From Exiguobacterium aestuarii (GTDB taxonomy: Bacteria; Bacillota; Bacilli; Exiguobacteriales; Exiguobacteriaceae): 64,000 nucleotides of DNA. The DNA lies in contig NZ_JAIVAC010000001.1 of assembly GCF_020171655.1 (NCBI RefSeq), positions 186,001-250,000 on the forward strand, read 5' to 3'. Made by a program: the position numbers and the translations under genes. Shown here in pieces: positions 45,275 through 52,858 of the stretch; within the stretch, counting starts at the first letter, position 1; each line of letters opens with the position of its first letter. The notes under the pieces are model-generated. The model saw only the letters and a program-made list of their open reading frames with translations. It was not told the origin of the DNA and searched no databases.

Positions 45275-45304
45275 GGCATATACTGACAAAAGGAGGATCC
45301 TCCC

Positions 45305-46057
45305 TTGATTGAATTGATTGGATTCTTATATAGCATCGTCCTCGGGGCGGTCATCACATCGTTCACCAACGTCGTCGGGCTCCGCGTGCCACGCAAACAA
45401 TCCATCGTGACACCGCGCTCACATTGTCCGTCTTGCGGTCACGAATTGTCACCGTGGGAACTCATCCCGATCTTCGGCTATCTCGCCCTCAGAGGGAGAT
45501 GCCGTGGGTGTGGCGAGCGGATCGCGCCGACGTATCCGATCTTTGAATTGCTCGGAGCCATCGGATATGGCTATAGCTTTGCACTTTACGGATTTAGCAT
45601 GACGACGCTCCTCGCGTTCGCCTTCTTATCGACGCTGTTGGCGCTCGCCGTATCTGATTTATCGACGATGCTCGTACCGAACGTCATCTTGCGGATCACG
45701 GCACCAATCTTACTCGTCCTTACCTATGTGGCAGGGACCACGTGGTGGTCACCGCTTGCTGGGGCGCTTCTCGGATTTTCTCTTTTAGCGACTGTCTTTT
45801 TCGTCTCAAAAGGGGGACTTGGGGCAGGGGACGTCAAATTGTTTACTATGATTGGTCTCGTGCTCGGCCCTCGTGATGTACTCGTCGCTTTGTTCTTGTC
45901 GAGCTTGATCGGTGCGGTTGTCGGAGTGGGTTTGATTGCTTCGAAGAAAATTGGACGCAAACAACCGATTCCGTTCGTGCCATCGATCGCGCTCGGGACG
46001 ATGTTGACGTTTTGGTTTAGTGAAAGCTTTTTTGATTGGTATTTTGAGTTGATGTAG
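45305..46057 (+). CDS. pilD: Prepilin peptidase / N-methyltransferase PilD (ComC)
   Basis: PilD removes the prepilin leader and methylates the new N-terminus. The 250-residue membrane protein has the cytoplasmic zinc loop with two Cys pairs (CPSCG and CRGCG) of the methyltransferase half. The two catalytic aspartates of the peptidase are in LAVSDLSTMLVPN and GGLGAGDVKLFTM. There are about seven helices. It starts at TTG, supported by AAAGGAGGA 8 bases upstream. It corresponds by position to B. subtilis comC (after folC, before maf). Confidence 0.94.
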   Translation: MIELIGFLYSIVLGAVITSFTNVVGLRVPRKQSIVTPRSHCPSCGHELSPWELIPIFGYLALRGRCRGCGERIAPTYPIFELLGAIGYGYSFALYGFSMTTLLAFAFLSTLLALAVSDLSTMLVPNVILRITAPILLVLTYVAGTTWWSPLAGALLGFSLLATVFFVSKGGLGAGDVKLFTMIGLVLGPRDVLVALFLSSLIGAVVGVGLIASKKIGRKQPIPFVPSIALGTMLTFWFSESFFDWYFELM

Positions 46058-46070
46058 GGGGAAAACGATC

Positions 46071-47639
46071 ATGAGTCGTGGGATAGAGAAAGGGACGGTC
46101 ACCTATTTTTCGTTTGATGCACTCAGCATCCACGGTGCCGTCATCAAGCAAGGTGTGTTCAAACGAAGCGCCTCGGTTCAGTTAGCGAAAGATGCGTATG
46201 GCGAAGGGAAGATTCTTGATGAGACGGCGTTCAGTCTCGCCTTCGAAGAACTCTGTCGCAAGTTAAAAGTCCGTCGTGGTATGACGTGTGCGGTCGCATT
46301 GGATGAGACGGAAGTGTTGTCACGGAAAGTCGAGATTCCTTCTACGATTCCGAAGGATGAGATCCGTGGCTATTTGTTCATGGAAATTGGCAGTTCCATC
46401 ATCTTACCGTTCGACGATGTGTCGTTCGATTATGAAGTGTTAGGCGAAGACGGGGTCAAGACGGACGTCATGCTTCATGCTGTATCGATTGAACTGACGA
46501 AGTCGCTCCGCTCGTACATGAAAAAACGTGGTCTCGCGTTGAAGAAAATTACGCCACGCTCGGTCGCGGTCGCGAACGGCGTCATGCGCTTATCAGACAT
46601 CGATTCGCTCCAGTCGACGCTCATTTGGCATGTCACACCATTCTCGCATCAATTGTTGGTGTTAGAAGAAGGACAGATACGCTTCATTCGTTCGATCGAG
46701 TCAGACCTTCCGTACCAAGTCGGAACGAAAGACGGCGTCGTGACGTATACATACAACGGAACGGATGAAATGAAAGTGAACCAGATGGATGACTGGTTGA
46801 ACGAACTCGCCCGTTTCCTTGATTTCTATCGTTACTCGCTACGGACGGATGGTCGAGCGATTGACCACTTATACGTCTCGGGAACGGTTCCTGAAGTAGA
46901 CGATCTTGTTCACATGATTCAATCCGAGTCCCTCGTCTCCGTCACACGGGTCGAACAACCGCTCGCGATTGCACATGGGACACCGCTATCGCATCAGATG
47001 CTTCCTTTACTCGGGATGGCGACGCTTCAACGGGACCAGGATACGAACTTTATCAACTCGACCGATGTGACGCTCCGTTGGCCAATCGTGACGGGACTCG
47101 TCGCACTTCTCCTCGGAGGAGGCGCGGCCGGTTATCTGTACTACGAGGTGGGGCAATTGGAAGCAGAACAAGCACGTATTGAAGAGGAACTCCAACTTGT
47201 CGAGATCTATCAAACCGAACAGGTGAACTCGAAAGCACAACAAGTGCTCTCGCTCGACCAGACCGTGACAGCGTTGACGAACATGGAGAAAGATGCGGTG
47301 CCGGCACTACGGGCGTTGACTGAACAATTGCCTCCGACGGGTTACGTGTTGACGTATAACTACGCGGACGGCTCGATTATGAGCGTACGGACACAATTTG
47401 AAACGCTCGAGGATTTGAACGCCTTCCAACGTTCGCTCATGACCGATGAACGCTTCCTTGACGTGAAGCTTCTCGGCGTGACGACCGAATTGAAGGCGGC
47501 AGAAGAGGAAGAAGAGGAAAATTCATTCGAAGAAGACCCGCTTCCACGCTATATCGGAGAGTTCACGTTCATGTTCCAAGACGTGGAGGAAGAATTGACT
47601 GAAGAAGAGGAAGCAGATGCGGAGGTGGTGAGTCAATGA
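46071..47639 (+). CDS. PilM-PilN fusion protein of the pilus inner-membrane complex
   Basis: This 522-residue protein joins two parts that are separate in most type IV pilus systems. Residues 1-335 form an actin-like PilM domain (LSRKVEIPSTIPKDEIRGYL, DVMLHAVSIEL). Residues 338-359 form a membrane helix (WPIVTGLVALLLGGGAAGYL). Then come a coiled coil (about 360-400) and a PilN-like domain (LRALTEQLPPTGYVLTYNY, LNAFQRSLMTDERFLDVKLL). The C-terminus is Glu-rich. The topology resembles GspL of type II secretion. It should link the cytosolic motors to PilO. It overlaps pilO by ATGA. The PilM phosphate-binding motifs are poorly kept, so ATP binding is uncertain. Confidence 0.82.
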   Translation: MSRGIEKGTVTYFSFDALSIHGAVIKQGVFKRSASVQLAKDAYGEGKILDETAFSLAFEELCRKLKVRRGMTCAVALDETEVLSRKVEIPSTIPKDEIRGYLFMEIGSSIILPFDDVSFDYEVLGEDGVKTDVMLHAVSIELTKSLRSYMKKRGLALKKITPRSVAVANGVMRLSDIDSLQSTLIWHVTPFSHQLLVLEEGQIRFIRSIESDLPYQVGTKDGVVTYTYNGTDEMKVNQMDDWLNELARFLDFYRYSLRTDGRAIDHLYVSGTVPEVDDLVHMIQSESLVSVTRVEQPLAIAHGTPLSHQMLPLLGMATLQRDQDTNFINSTDVTLRWPIVTGLVALLLGGGAAGYLYYEVGQLEAEQARIEEELQLVEIYQTEQVNSKAQQVLSLDQTVTALTNMEKDAVPALRALTEQLPPTGYVLTYNYADGSIMSVRTQFETLEDLNAFQRSLMTDERFLDVKLLGVTTELKAAEEEEEENSFEEDPLPRYIGEFTFMFQDVEEELTEEEEADAEVVSQ

Positions 47640-48343
47640 AACGTTCGACAATTTATGCGTTATTTGCGATTTGCCTGCTCGCAGCCATCGTAGCACCGGC
47701 TTACTTCGGCTATACGTACTTCATCAAACAAGGAGAAGTCGAGGCGCTCGAACGTGACCTCTCGCTCGAACGGACGAAGCTAGAACTGTTGCGTCAGGAA
47801 GGGAAAGCCGTTGACGTGGCAGACTCACAAACGCTACAGACACGCGTTCCGACGGCACCTGCACTCGATACGGTCGTCGAGGCATTGTCACAGGCAAGCT
47901 TATTAGCTGGCGTCGATGTCACAAGTATCGCGTTCGCCGATGGGCTAGTAGCTGAGTCTGAGGTACCTGAAACAGTCGAGCCGTTCAATCCGGCTGACGT
48001 CAGTGAGACGAATGAACCGGCTGAACCGACAGACGTCGCACCGGTCAACGCCTCGACAATTCGTTCGACCGTGACCCTTCAAGCCGAAACGTATGATGCC
48101 CTCGTCTCGTTCTTGGAATCGATTGAGTCGATGAACCGCATCCATGTGTTGCGAACGATTCAATTCACGGGACCAGCCGAGACAGGACCGAATACAGTCG
48201 AAGAAGTACAGGCGCTTGATTTTACGGTCGAGCTAGATGCTTTCTATCGCCCGGACCTCGATCAACTCGTTCCAGATCGTTACATCCCGGAACCAGCTTT
48301 CGAACAGAAGGATATCCCGGTTTACGACTATACGACACCATGA
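47636..48343 (+). CDS. pilO: PilO-like pilus alignment protein
   Basis: This 235-residue bitopic protein has an N-terminal helix (about 6-29), a short coiled coil (EVEALERDLSLERTKLELL), and a ferredoxin-like periplasm-facing domain (VEALSQASLLAGVDVTSIAF, TVTLQAETYDALVSFLESIE) as in PilO. A Pro/Glu/Thr-rich insert (about 103-135) splits the domain. It pairs with the PilN part of the preceding fusion. The last gene of the pilus operon, it is followed by a terminator. Confidence 0.82.
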   Translation: MKRSTIYALFAICLLAAIVAPAYFGYTYFIKQGEVEALERDLSLERTKLELLRQEGKAVDVADSQTLQTRVPTAPALDTVVEALSQASLLAGVDVTSIAFADGLVAESEVPETVEPFNPADVSETNEPAEPTDVAPVNASTIRSTVTLQAETYDALVSFLESIESMNRIHVLRTIQFTGPAETGPNTVEEVQALDFTVELDAFYRPDLDQLVPDRYIPEPAFEQKDIPVYDYTTP

Positions 48344-48349
48344 ATCGAC

Positions 48350-48383
48350 ACGTCCCTTCAAAAAAATGAAGGGGCGTTTTTTT
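48350..48383 (+). terminator. Terminator of the pilus operon
   Basis: ACGTCCCTTCA and TGAAGGGGCGT (one G-T pair) around AAAAAA, followed by seven T residues. Confidence 0.9.
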
Positions 48384-48395
48384 CGACCCGAGTGA

Positions 48396-48424
48396 TTGTA
48401 TTTACGACGCGCGTTGCCTACAAT
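48396..48424 (+). promoter_or_regulatory. Sigma-A promoter of maf-radC
   Basis: TTGTAT, 17 bases, TACAAT. Confidence 0.72.
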
Positions 48425-48485
48425 CAACAGAGAAGTGTGAAACGGCAAGGAAGCCCGTTTCAGAAGAAGAGAAGGAGTCGATATA

Positions 48486-49070
48486 ATGAATTCAACACAG
48501 AAGCGTGTCATTCTCGCCTCGATGTCACCACGACGTACGGAGTTATTGCGTAAAGCGGGAATCAAGCATGAGGTCATCCCATCGAACGTGATGGAAGGAA
48601 CGGACGGCAAGGAGTCCCCGAGCGATTACGTTGCCCGTCTCGCCCGTGAGAAAGCGATGGATGTGGCACGGGATCAGCGAGATGCTATCGTGATTGGTGC
48701 GGATACGGTCGTCGTCTTAGACGGCGTCATCTTGGAGAAGCCGGCGGACCGTGAGGATGCGAAGCGGATGCTCGAACGCTTGTCCGGCTCGACCCATGAA
48801 GTGCTCACGGGCGTGAGTATCATCGGTGCGACGCAGGACTTGTTCGTCACGACGACGCATGTGACATTCGATGTGATTCCAGAGAGTTGGATGGAAGATT
48901 ACCTTGATTCCTCAGAACCATACGACAAGGCGGGAGCATATGGCATCCAAGGGTCGGGTGGACTTTTCGTTGAGAAAATCGAAGGTGATTTTTATAACGT
49001 CGTCGGCTTACCGATTCATCCGCTCGTCAAGACGCTCGACCGGCATGGGGTGACACCTCGCTTCCTGTGA
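48486..49070 (+). CDS. maf: Maf family nucleotide pyrophosphatase
   Basis: Maf hydrolyses non-canonical or modified nucleoside triphosphates (dTTP/UTP and m5U forms) and in Bacillus overproduction inhibits septation. The 194-residue protein has the N-terminal ILASMSPRRTELL (S-x-x-R motif), the catalytic-region GADTVVVLDG with EKPAD, and KAGAYGIQGSG. Length is normal. The ribosome site is GAAGGAG. radC starts close behind the stop, as in B. subtilis maf-radC-mreB. Confidence 0.95.
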   Translation: MNSTQKRVILASMSPRRTELLRKAGIKHEVIPSNVMEGTDGKESPSDYVARLAREKAMDVARDQRDAIVIGADTVVVLDGVILEKPADREDAKRMLERLSGSTHEVLTGVSIIGATQDLFVTTTHVTFDVIPESWMEDYLDSSEPYDKAGAYGIQGSGGLFVEKIEGDFYNVVGLPIHPLVKTLDRHGVTPRFL

Positions 49071-49093
49071 ATGCCTTGAAAGTAGGTGAAGGA

Positions 49094-49723
49094 ATGACCA
49101 TGGTGATTGACCGTAGTGTAGAGACCGCCATCGCGAGATTGCTTCAAATTGGAGGACGGGGACCGGACCCGATGGAGACGGCACGCCGTATCTCGGACGT
49201 GTATCCGACGTTACGGGCGCTGTCACAGGCATCCGTCCATGACTTGTGCAAAATCGAAGGGATGACGAAAAAGAAGGCAGAGCAACTCCTGGCCGCATTC
49301 ACGATTGGGATTCGATACGTCGAGGAACCGAAAGCGAGTATGCCGACGATTCGTTCGCCGCAAGATGCGTATGAGTTGTTGCGGGATGAGTTGAGGTTAT
49401 TAAATCAGGAGCATTTCGTCTGTCTATACCTCAACACGAAAAATCAACTGATTACCCGAAAGACGCTTTTCGTCGGTGGGCTTAATTCGTCAATCGTGCA
49501 TCCGCGTGACGTGTTCCGAGAAGCGCTCAAGTTATCGGCGGCGTGCTTTATTGCTGTGCACAATCATCCGAGTGGGGACGCGACCCCGAGTCGGGAAGAC
49601 ATCGAGGTGTCCGAACGGTTGGTTGAAGCGGGTAATATCGTCGGCATCGCCTGTCTCGATCACGTCATCATCGGGGAAGACCATTATGTCAGCATGAAGC
49701 AGCGGGGATATATGAATGGGTGA
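49094..49723 (+). CDS. radC: RadC family JAMM-domain protein, short N-terminus
   Basis: This 209-residue protein keeps the complete C-terminal JAMM/MPN+ metalloprotease-like domain (FVCLYLNTKNQLI, AVHNHPSGDATPSREDIEVS, LDHVIIGED) and the helix-hairpin-helix ALSQASVHDLCKIEGMTKKKAEQL. It lacks the usual N-terminal REKL...LSDxELLAILL segment, so it is about 20 residues shorter than B. subtilis RadC. The bases upstream are the end of maf, so nothing is missing by frameshift. The start is ATG 49094 or 49100, behind AGGTGAAGG. RadC's role is unsettled; the old DNA-repair label is doubtful. Confidence 0.9.
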   Translation: MTMVIDRSVETAIARLLQIGGRGPDPMETARRISDVYPTLRALSQASVHDLCKIEGMTKKKAEQLLAAFTIGIRYVEEPKASMPTIRSPQDAYELLRDELRLLNQEHFVCLYLNTKNQLITRKTLFVGGLNSSIVHPRDVFREALKLSAACFIAVHNHPSGDATPSREDIEVSERLVEAGNIVGIACLDHVIIGEDHYVSMKQRGYMNG

Positions 49724-49732
49724 GAAGTGGGG

Positions 49733-49759
49733 AGCAGGCATCGTGATGTCTGCTTTTTT
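49733..49759 (+). terminator. Terminator of maf-radC
   Basis: AGCAGGCATC / GATGTCTGCT stem (one G-T pair) followed by six T residues. Confidence 0.85.
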
Positions 49760-50000
49760 GTTTGTGGACATTTGTAGTTCGTTTCTCGTTTCACCTTTAA
49801 TTAAGATGATTTAAACAGGATTTGATATTTATAAAGCCAACCTTTGTGATGAACATACTGCTCATTGCAGTCGAGTTGTCATACACTTTTGTAGCTGAAC
49901 AGAATTGGCAATGATGCTTCTCTAGAAAATCCAAAATGTCGTGTGGGTAACGAACCTTCCACTTGAGTTAGTTCGGCCGATAGGGAAATTTCACCTTTAT
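49760..50000. other. AT-rich intergenic region, no gene seen
   Basis: About 240 bases at the left edge of an AT-rich island. I see no convincing start with a ribosome site and no RNA gene. A 15-base near-repeat TTTAATTAAGATGAT (from about 49797) recurs as TTTAATTAAAATGAT near 50042. The function is unknown. Confidence 0.5.
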
Positions 50001-50045
50001 AAAAACCCTATCAAAGTTTAATTTCTAACTTCGATAAGGCTTTTA
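50001..50045 (-). terminator. Terminator of the C39 peptidase / membrane protein pair (minus strand)
   Basis: On the minus strand, CCTTATCGAAGTT and AACTTTGATAGG form a stem (with small mismatches) around AGAAATTA, followed by GTTTTTATAAA. It lies just beyond the stop of the minus-strand membrane-protein gene. Confidence 0.65.
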
Positions 50046-50060
50046 ATTAAAATGATGTAT

Positions 50061-50564
50061 TTAAGAATGTCTACTTGAAGTGGCAACCTCACGTCTAGTC
50101 CATAAAATATAAATGATTGCAATGGATATTGTCAGGAGAAAGTACATTATAAGCGTGTTAAAGTTAAAAAGCTGGTTGCTCATATACGTAGATTTAATAC
50201 CTGTTACCCTTTTAAGATAAAGAGGATCAGACATTCCGTTTTCCCGCTCAAGGACCACCTGTTGTACATAATCTTTACGTTCATAAAATTCATCAACTTG
50301 CAGATTATATCCGATAGATAAAGCAATCGCAATAATGAACAACAGTACAATTAATGAAATTGATTTAGGGTTGAGATATTTTAGCATCTTGATCCAATCA
50401 TTCACGATGAACAGTGCAAGGAATAAGAGTATAGGAATAAACAATAAAGCAGGGTTACCATTCCCGGAAATCTGCACCGGGTGCACCGTAGATAGATTTC
50501 CTATAAAAAAGGAGAGTGAAACAATGGTGATACGACATAAGGCGAAAAACCATTTTTTTATCAT
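50061..50564 (-). CDS. Four-helix membrane protein in an AT-rich island
   Basis: This 167-residue protein has four hydrophobic segments: about 4-22, 36-54 (ALLFIPILLFLALFIVNDW), 65-82 (SISLIVLLFIIAIALSIG) and 133-153 (LIMYFLLTISIAIIYILW). Between the third and fourth lies an extracytoplasmic or cytoplasmic loop of about 50 charged residues. The start is ATG 50564 behind GAGGGAAA; a longer frame upstream is less likely. Codon use is strongly AT-biased, unlike the backbone. It lies 45 bases after the exported peptidase gene and is probably cotranscribed. No family is recognised; it could be an immunity, maturation or sensing partner of the peptidase. Confidence 0.68.
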   Translation of the reverse strand: MIKKWFFALCRITIVSLSFFIGNLSTVHPVQISGNGNPALLFIPILLFLALFIVNDWIKMLKYLNPKSISLIVLLFIIAIALSIGYNLQVDEFYERKDYVQQVVLERENGMSDPLYLKRVTGIKSTYMSNQLFNFNTLIMYFLLTISIAIIYILWTRREVATSSRHS

Positions 50565-50609
50565 AAATTTCCCTCTTAAATTAAATTTGTAAACTATGTA
50601 CAAAATGGA

Positions 50610-51797
50610 TTATAGGATAAAATCAGCCTTAATCATAGTCATATATTGGTTGTTATCTGTCCATTTATAGTATTTTGTGCTGCTAGTACTACCATCAGGA
50701 TCTTTGACGCCAAAATACATTCCATCTGAATTAGATGAATATGATACTCCAAGAACATAATGATAGTTAAATGCAGCGTATTGAGTGCCCCATTGTTTTT
50801 CAAAATAAAGAGCCACAGGAAATTTCCAATAACCAATCTCTTCTTTGTATATAGGGAAATTACCATAAGCTGATATTGTAGGTACTTTCCAAGCGTCAGC
50901 AAATGGGTACCTATGTTCTAAGTGTGTGTGCAAGCCCGCAGCGAAAGCAGAGGGGAGGGTACCAGCAATGGATGTATTCATCTGACGGTACATGCTATTG
51001 ATAAAGAATGAAACAGAGTTATAATGTTCCGCTAGTCCATCAATCTTATATCCCTTTTTAGTTTTTAAATATTCAGCAAACATTGCTCCTGTAGTTGGAC
51101 CACAAGCACTATCACCATTATTGTATACTCCGGAAGTGTTCTGGTAATAACGATCTGCATAGATTGTAGAGTAGTTGCTCGGTGTATACAGGGTAGTCAA
51201 GCTTCCTGATTCAGTGTTTTTAGTAGATGCATTTTTATTTTTATGTTTATATGTATCCCAATTCTTTTTGTTTTTAATATCATAATTAAAATAGCTACCA
51301 TGCTTTTCTTTGATTTTAATCTTATTGACTGTGTTATCTTGAGAATCAGTTTCATTATTCAAAGTGTCTACAAGGACTTCTTCGTTTAGTTCAGATTCGG
51401 TTTTAACTGTAAAACCACCGTTGTAATAAATTTTTTCTTCCTTACTGTCGCTATTAGCGAACTCGCCTTCTCCAAAACTTAAAATTGGATCGAGTTCTAA
51501 ATTGCTTGAAGCAACAATGTAATATTGTTTATCGCCATCAATGAGATTAAACGAATACCCGATTTGGTTATCACTAAAGTCATAAATTTTATCAAAATTA
51601 TTTAATTCAGTGATTTCTACATCAGGAAGTAAATCTTCACTATAACTGAAGTTTGATACTACATTTTTAATAACACTGATATCTACTTGATTTGAATTAT
51701 TAGTGCTTGACTGAGCATTGATGGAATCTGGCGAAATTAGTGGTGACGTCAAAAGGCCGGTTAATAGAGCGGGTACGAATAGTTTCTTTTTTTTCAT
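50610..51797 (-). CDS. Exported C39-like cysteine peptidase
   Basis: This 395-residue protein has a signal peptide (KKKK start, hydrophobic 7-20, cleavage probably after INA near 28). A propeptide-like region follows (about 30-200), including IGYSFNLIDGDKQYYIVASS, which resembles the pro-domains of streptopain-type peptidases. The papain-like domain has a nucleophile in GDSACGPTTGAMF (Cys232), a histidine in FNYHYVLGVSY (His346) and an aspartate in VKDPDG. It is rich in Asn, Lys and Ser and strongly AT-biased. The ribosome site GGAGGGG is excellent. The target is unknown: secreted nutrition protease, peptide toxin processing and host-directed activity are all possible. Confidence 0.78.
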   Translation of the reverse strand: MKKKKLFVPALLTGLLTSPLISPDSINAQSSTNNSNQVDISVIKNVVSNFSYSEDLLPDVEITELNNFDKIYDFSDNQIGYSFNLIDGDKQYYIVASSNLELDPILSFGEGEFANSDSKEEKIYYNGGFTVKTESELNEEVLVDTLNNETDSQDNTVNKIKIKEKHGSYFNYDIKNKKNWDTYKHKNKNASTKNTESGSLTTLYTPSNYSTIYADRYYQNTSGVYNNGDSACGPTTGAMFAEYLKTKKGYKIDGLAEHYNSVSFFINSMYRQMNTSIAGTLPSAFAAGLHTHLEHRYPFADAWKVPTISAYGNFPIYKEEIGYWKFPVALYFEKQWGTQYAAFNYHYVLGVSYSSNSDGMYFGVKDPDGSTSSTKYYKWTDNNQYMTMIKADFIL

Positions 51798-52220
51798 GAA
51801 ATCCCCTCCAATTTTTAAAATATGTAATTATAATAACATTCATACATCTTATAAATTACATTTTTTTTAATATTTGGATAATGAAAATACATCTCGATGA
51901 AAGATAACTAATACTTTTAATTACATTTTAATTTTCAAATCTATCAGTACTGATTGCATATCTTGTTATTTTTACTGCGATTCTTATGTTTTGAATTTAA
52001 AATCTAGTGGTGATGTAATAGCCAAAAGATCAAAATACCACCTCGTGATGGGTGATATTAAATTGCGCTTATTTCATTAAATAGAATCACTCGTATGCCT
52101 AATTTTCTTTATCATAATCCTTTTGGGTTTATTAAAGAGATTATGAAGAAGGATAAAAAATATACAATTTCCTCCAATTGAATCAGAGACTTTGGTAAGA
52201 TATCAGGTGAGGTGTTCAAC
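51798..52220. other. AT-rich intergenic region upstream of the C39 peptidase gene
   Basis: About 420 bases, very AT-rich, with no supported gene. It should hold the minus-strand promoter of the peptidase gene and, at its right end, a TGGTAAGAT extended -10 (52193-52201) for the following plus-strand gene. TCATAATC and GATTATGA (within 52110-52155) form an inverted repeat of unknown meaning. Confidence 0.45.
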
Positions 52221-52661
52221 ATGGAAAAAATCATCTGGTTGTTAATGCTCGGCGTCTCGCTCCTCGTGAGCTACGTCCATCTAGACACAACCATCTTCTC
52301 GCTCGTCCTATTCGTCTTATTTTTATTCGTGAGTACGGCACTATTCCTTCGGTTCGACGAGGACCACTGGCTCGACCGTGTCTCACCAATCGTCGGTGTC
52401 GGAGTAGGTGTTCTATCACTCATCGGCTATCTTGGTCTGGTGGTAGTCTCTTTCAATGAATTCGACCAACTCGGCATCTGGACTGTACTCGTCCGCTTAC
52501 TTCTCATGTACGTTGGGATCTACATATTCGTCATGACGACGACGAGCTTTTTAGCCGGAGCGACGCGCTTAAAGCCGTCCCGCTTCTTTCGACCGGTCCT
52601 GATCTTCTCAGTCTTCTTTTACGGCGCGATGTTACTACTTCCGCTCCAACCTGGTTTGTAA
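52221..52661 (+). CDS. Small four-helix membrane protein
   Basis: This 146-residue protein has four predicted helices (about 3-20, 24-42, 58-78, 88-108) and a last one near 120-138, with a conserved-looking acidic loop LRFDEDHWLDR. The ATG follows AGGTGAGGTG; a GTG nine bases upstream is weaker. Base composition is back to the chromosomal average, so it belongs to the backbone and not the island. It is expressed alone, between an extended -10 and a terminator. I recognise no family. Confidence 0.72.
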   Translation: MEKIIWLLMLGVSLLVSYVHLDTTIFSLVLFVLFLFVSTALFLRFDEDHWLDRVSPIVGVGVGVLSLIGYLGLVVVSFNEFDQLGIWTVLVRLLLMYVGIYIFVMTTTSFLAGATRLKPSRFFRPVLIFSVFFYGAMLLLPLQPGL

Positions 52662-52675
52662 CCGTTCTCTCTTAG

Positions 52676-52703
52676 GCAGACGCCCACTCGCGTCTGCTTT
52701 TTT
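52676..52703 (+). terminator. Terminator of the small membrane protein gene
   Basis: GCAGACGC-CCACTC-GCGTCTGC followed by TTTTTT. A second hairpin, TTTGCCTT / AAGGCAAA (52706-52733), follows directly. Confidence 0.88.
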
Positions 52704-52763
52704 GATTTGCCTTTTTCCTCAAAAGAAGGCAAACTAGTAGACGGTGAGACAGGACTGAGATGC

Positions 52764-52780
52764 GGTTATTGTAAATAACC
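52764..52780. promoter_or_regulatory. Perfect dyad upstream of the mreB promoter
   Basis: GGTTATTGTAAATAACC is a perfect 7+7 inverted repeat with a 3-base centre, 16 bases before the candidate -35 of mreB. It is either a repressor or activator site or a small hairpin; no factor is recognised. Confidence 0.35.
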
Positions 52781-52796
52781 TGTAATCGAATGAACG

Positions 52797-52824
52797 TTTT
52801 CAAACATGATTTTTCCGTTATAAT
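52797..52824 (+). promoter_or_regulatory. Promoter of mreBCD-minCD
   Basis: TTTTCA, 16 bases, TATAAT. The -10 is perfect and the -35 fair. Confidence 0.6.
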
Positions 52825-52858
52825 AAAAAATAGTGTAACGAAGAGAGGAGCAACACCT

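Noticed and set aside
49021-49100. Possible frameshift removing the RadC N-terminus
   Set aside because: The upstream bases encode the intact conserved end of Maf, so there is no hidden N-terminal RadC sequence in another frame.
49797-50056. Near-direct repeat TTTAATTAA(G/A)ATGAT flanking about 245 bases
   Set aside because: AT-rich, only 15 bases, no associated recombinase gene or target duplication; probably chance within an AT-rich island.
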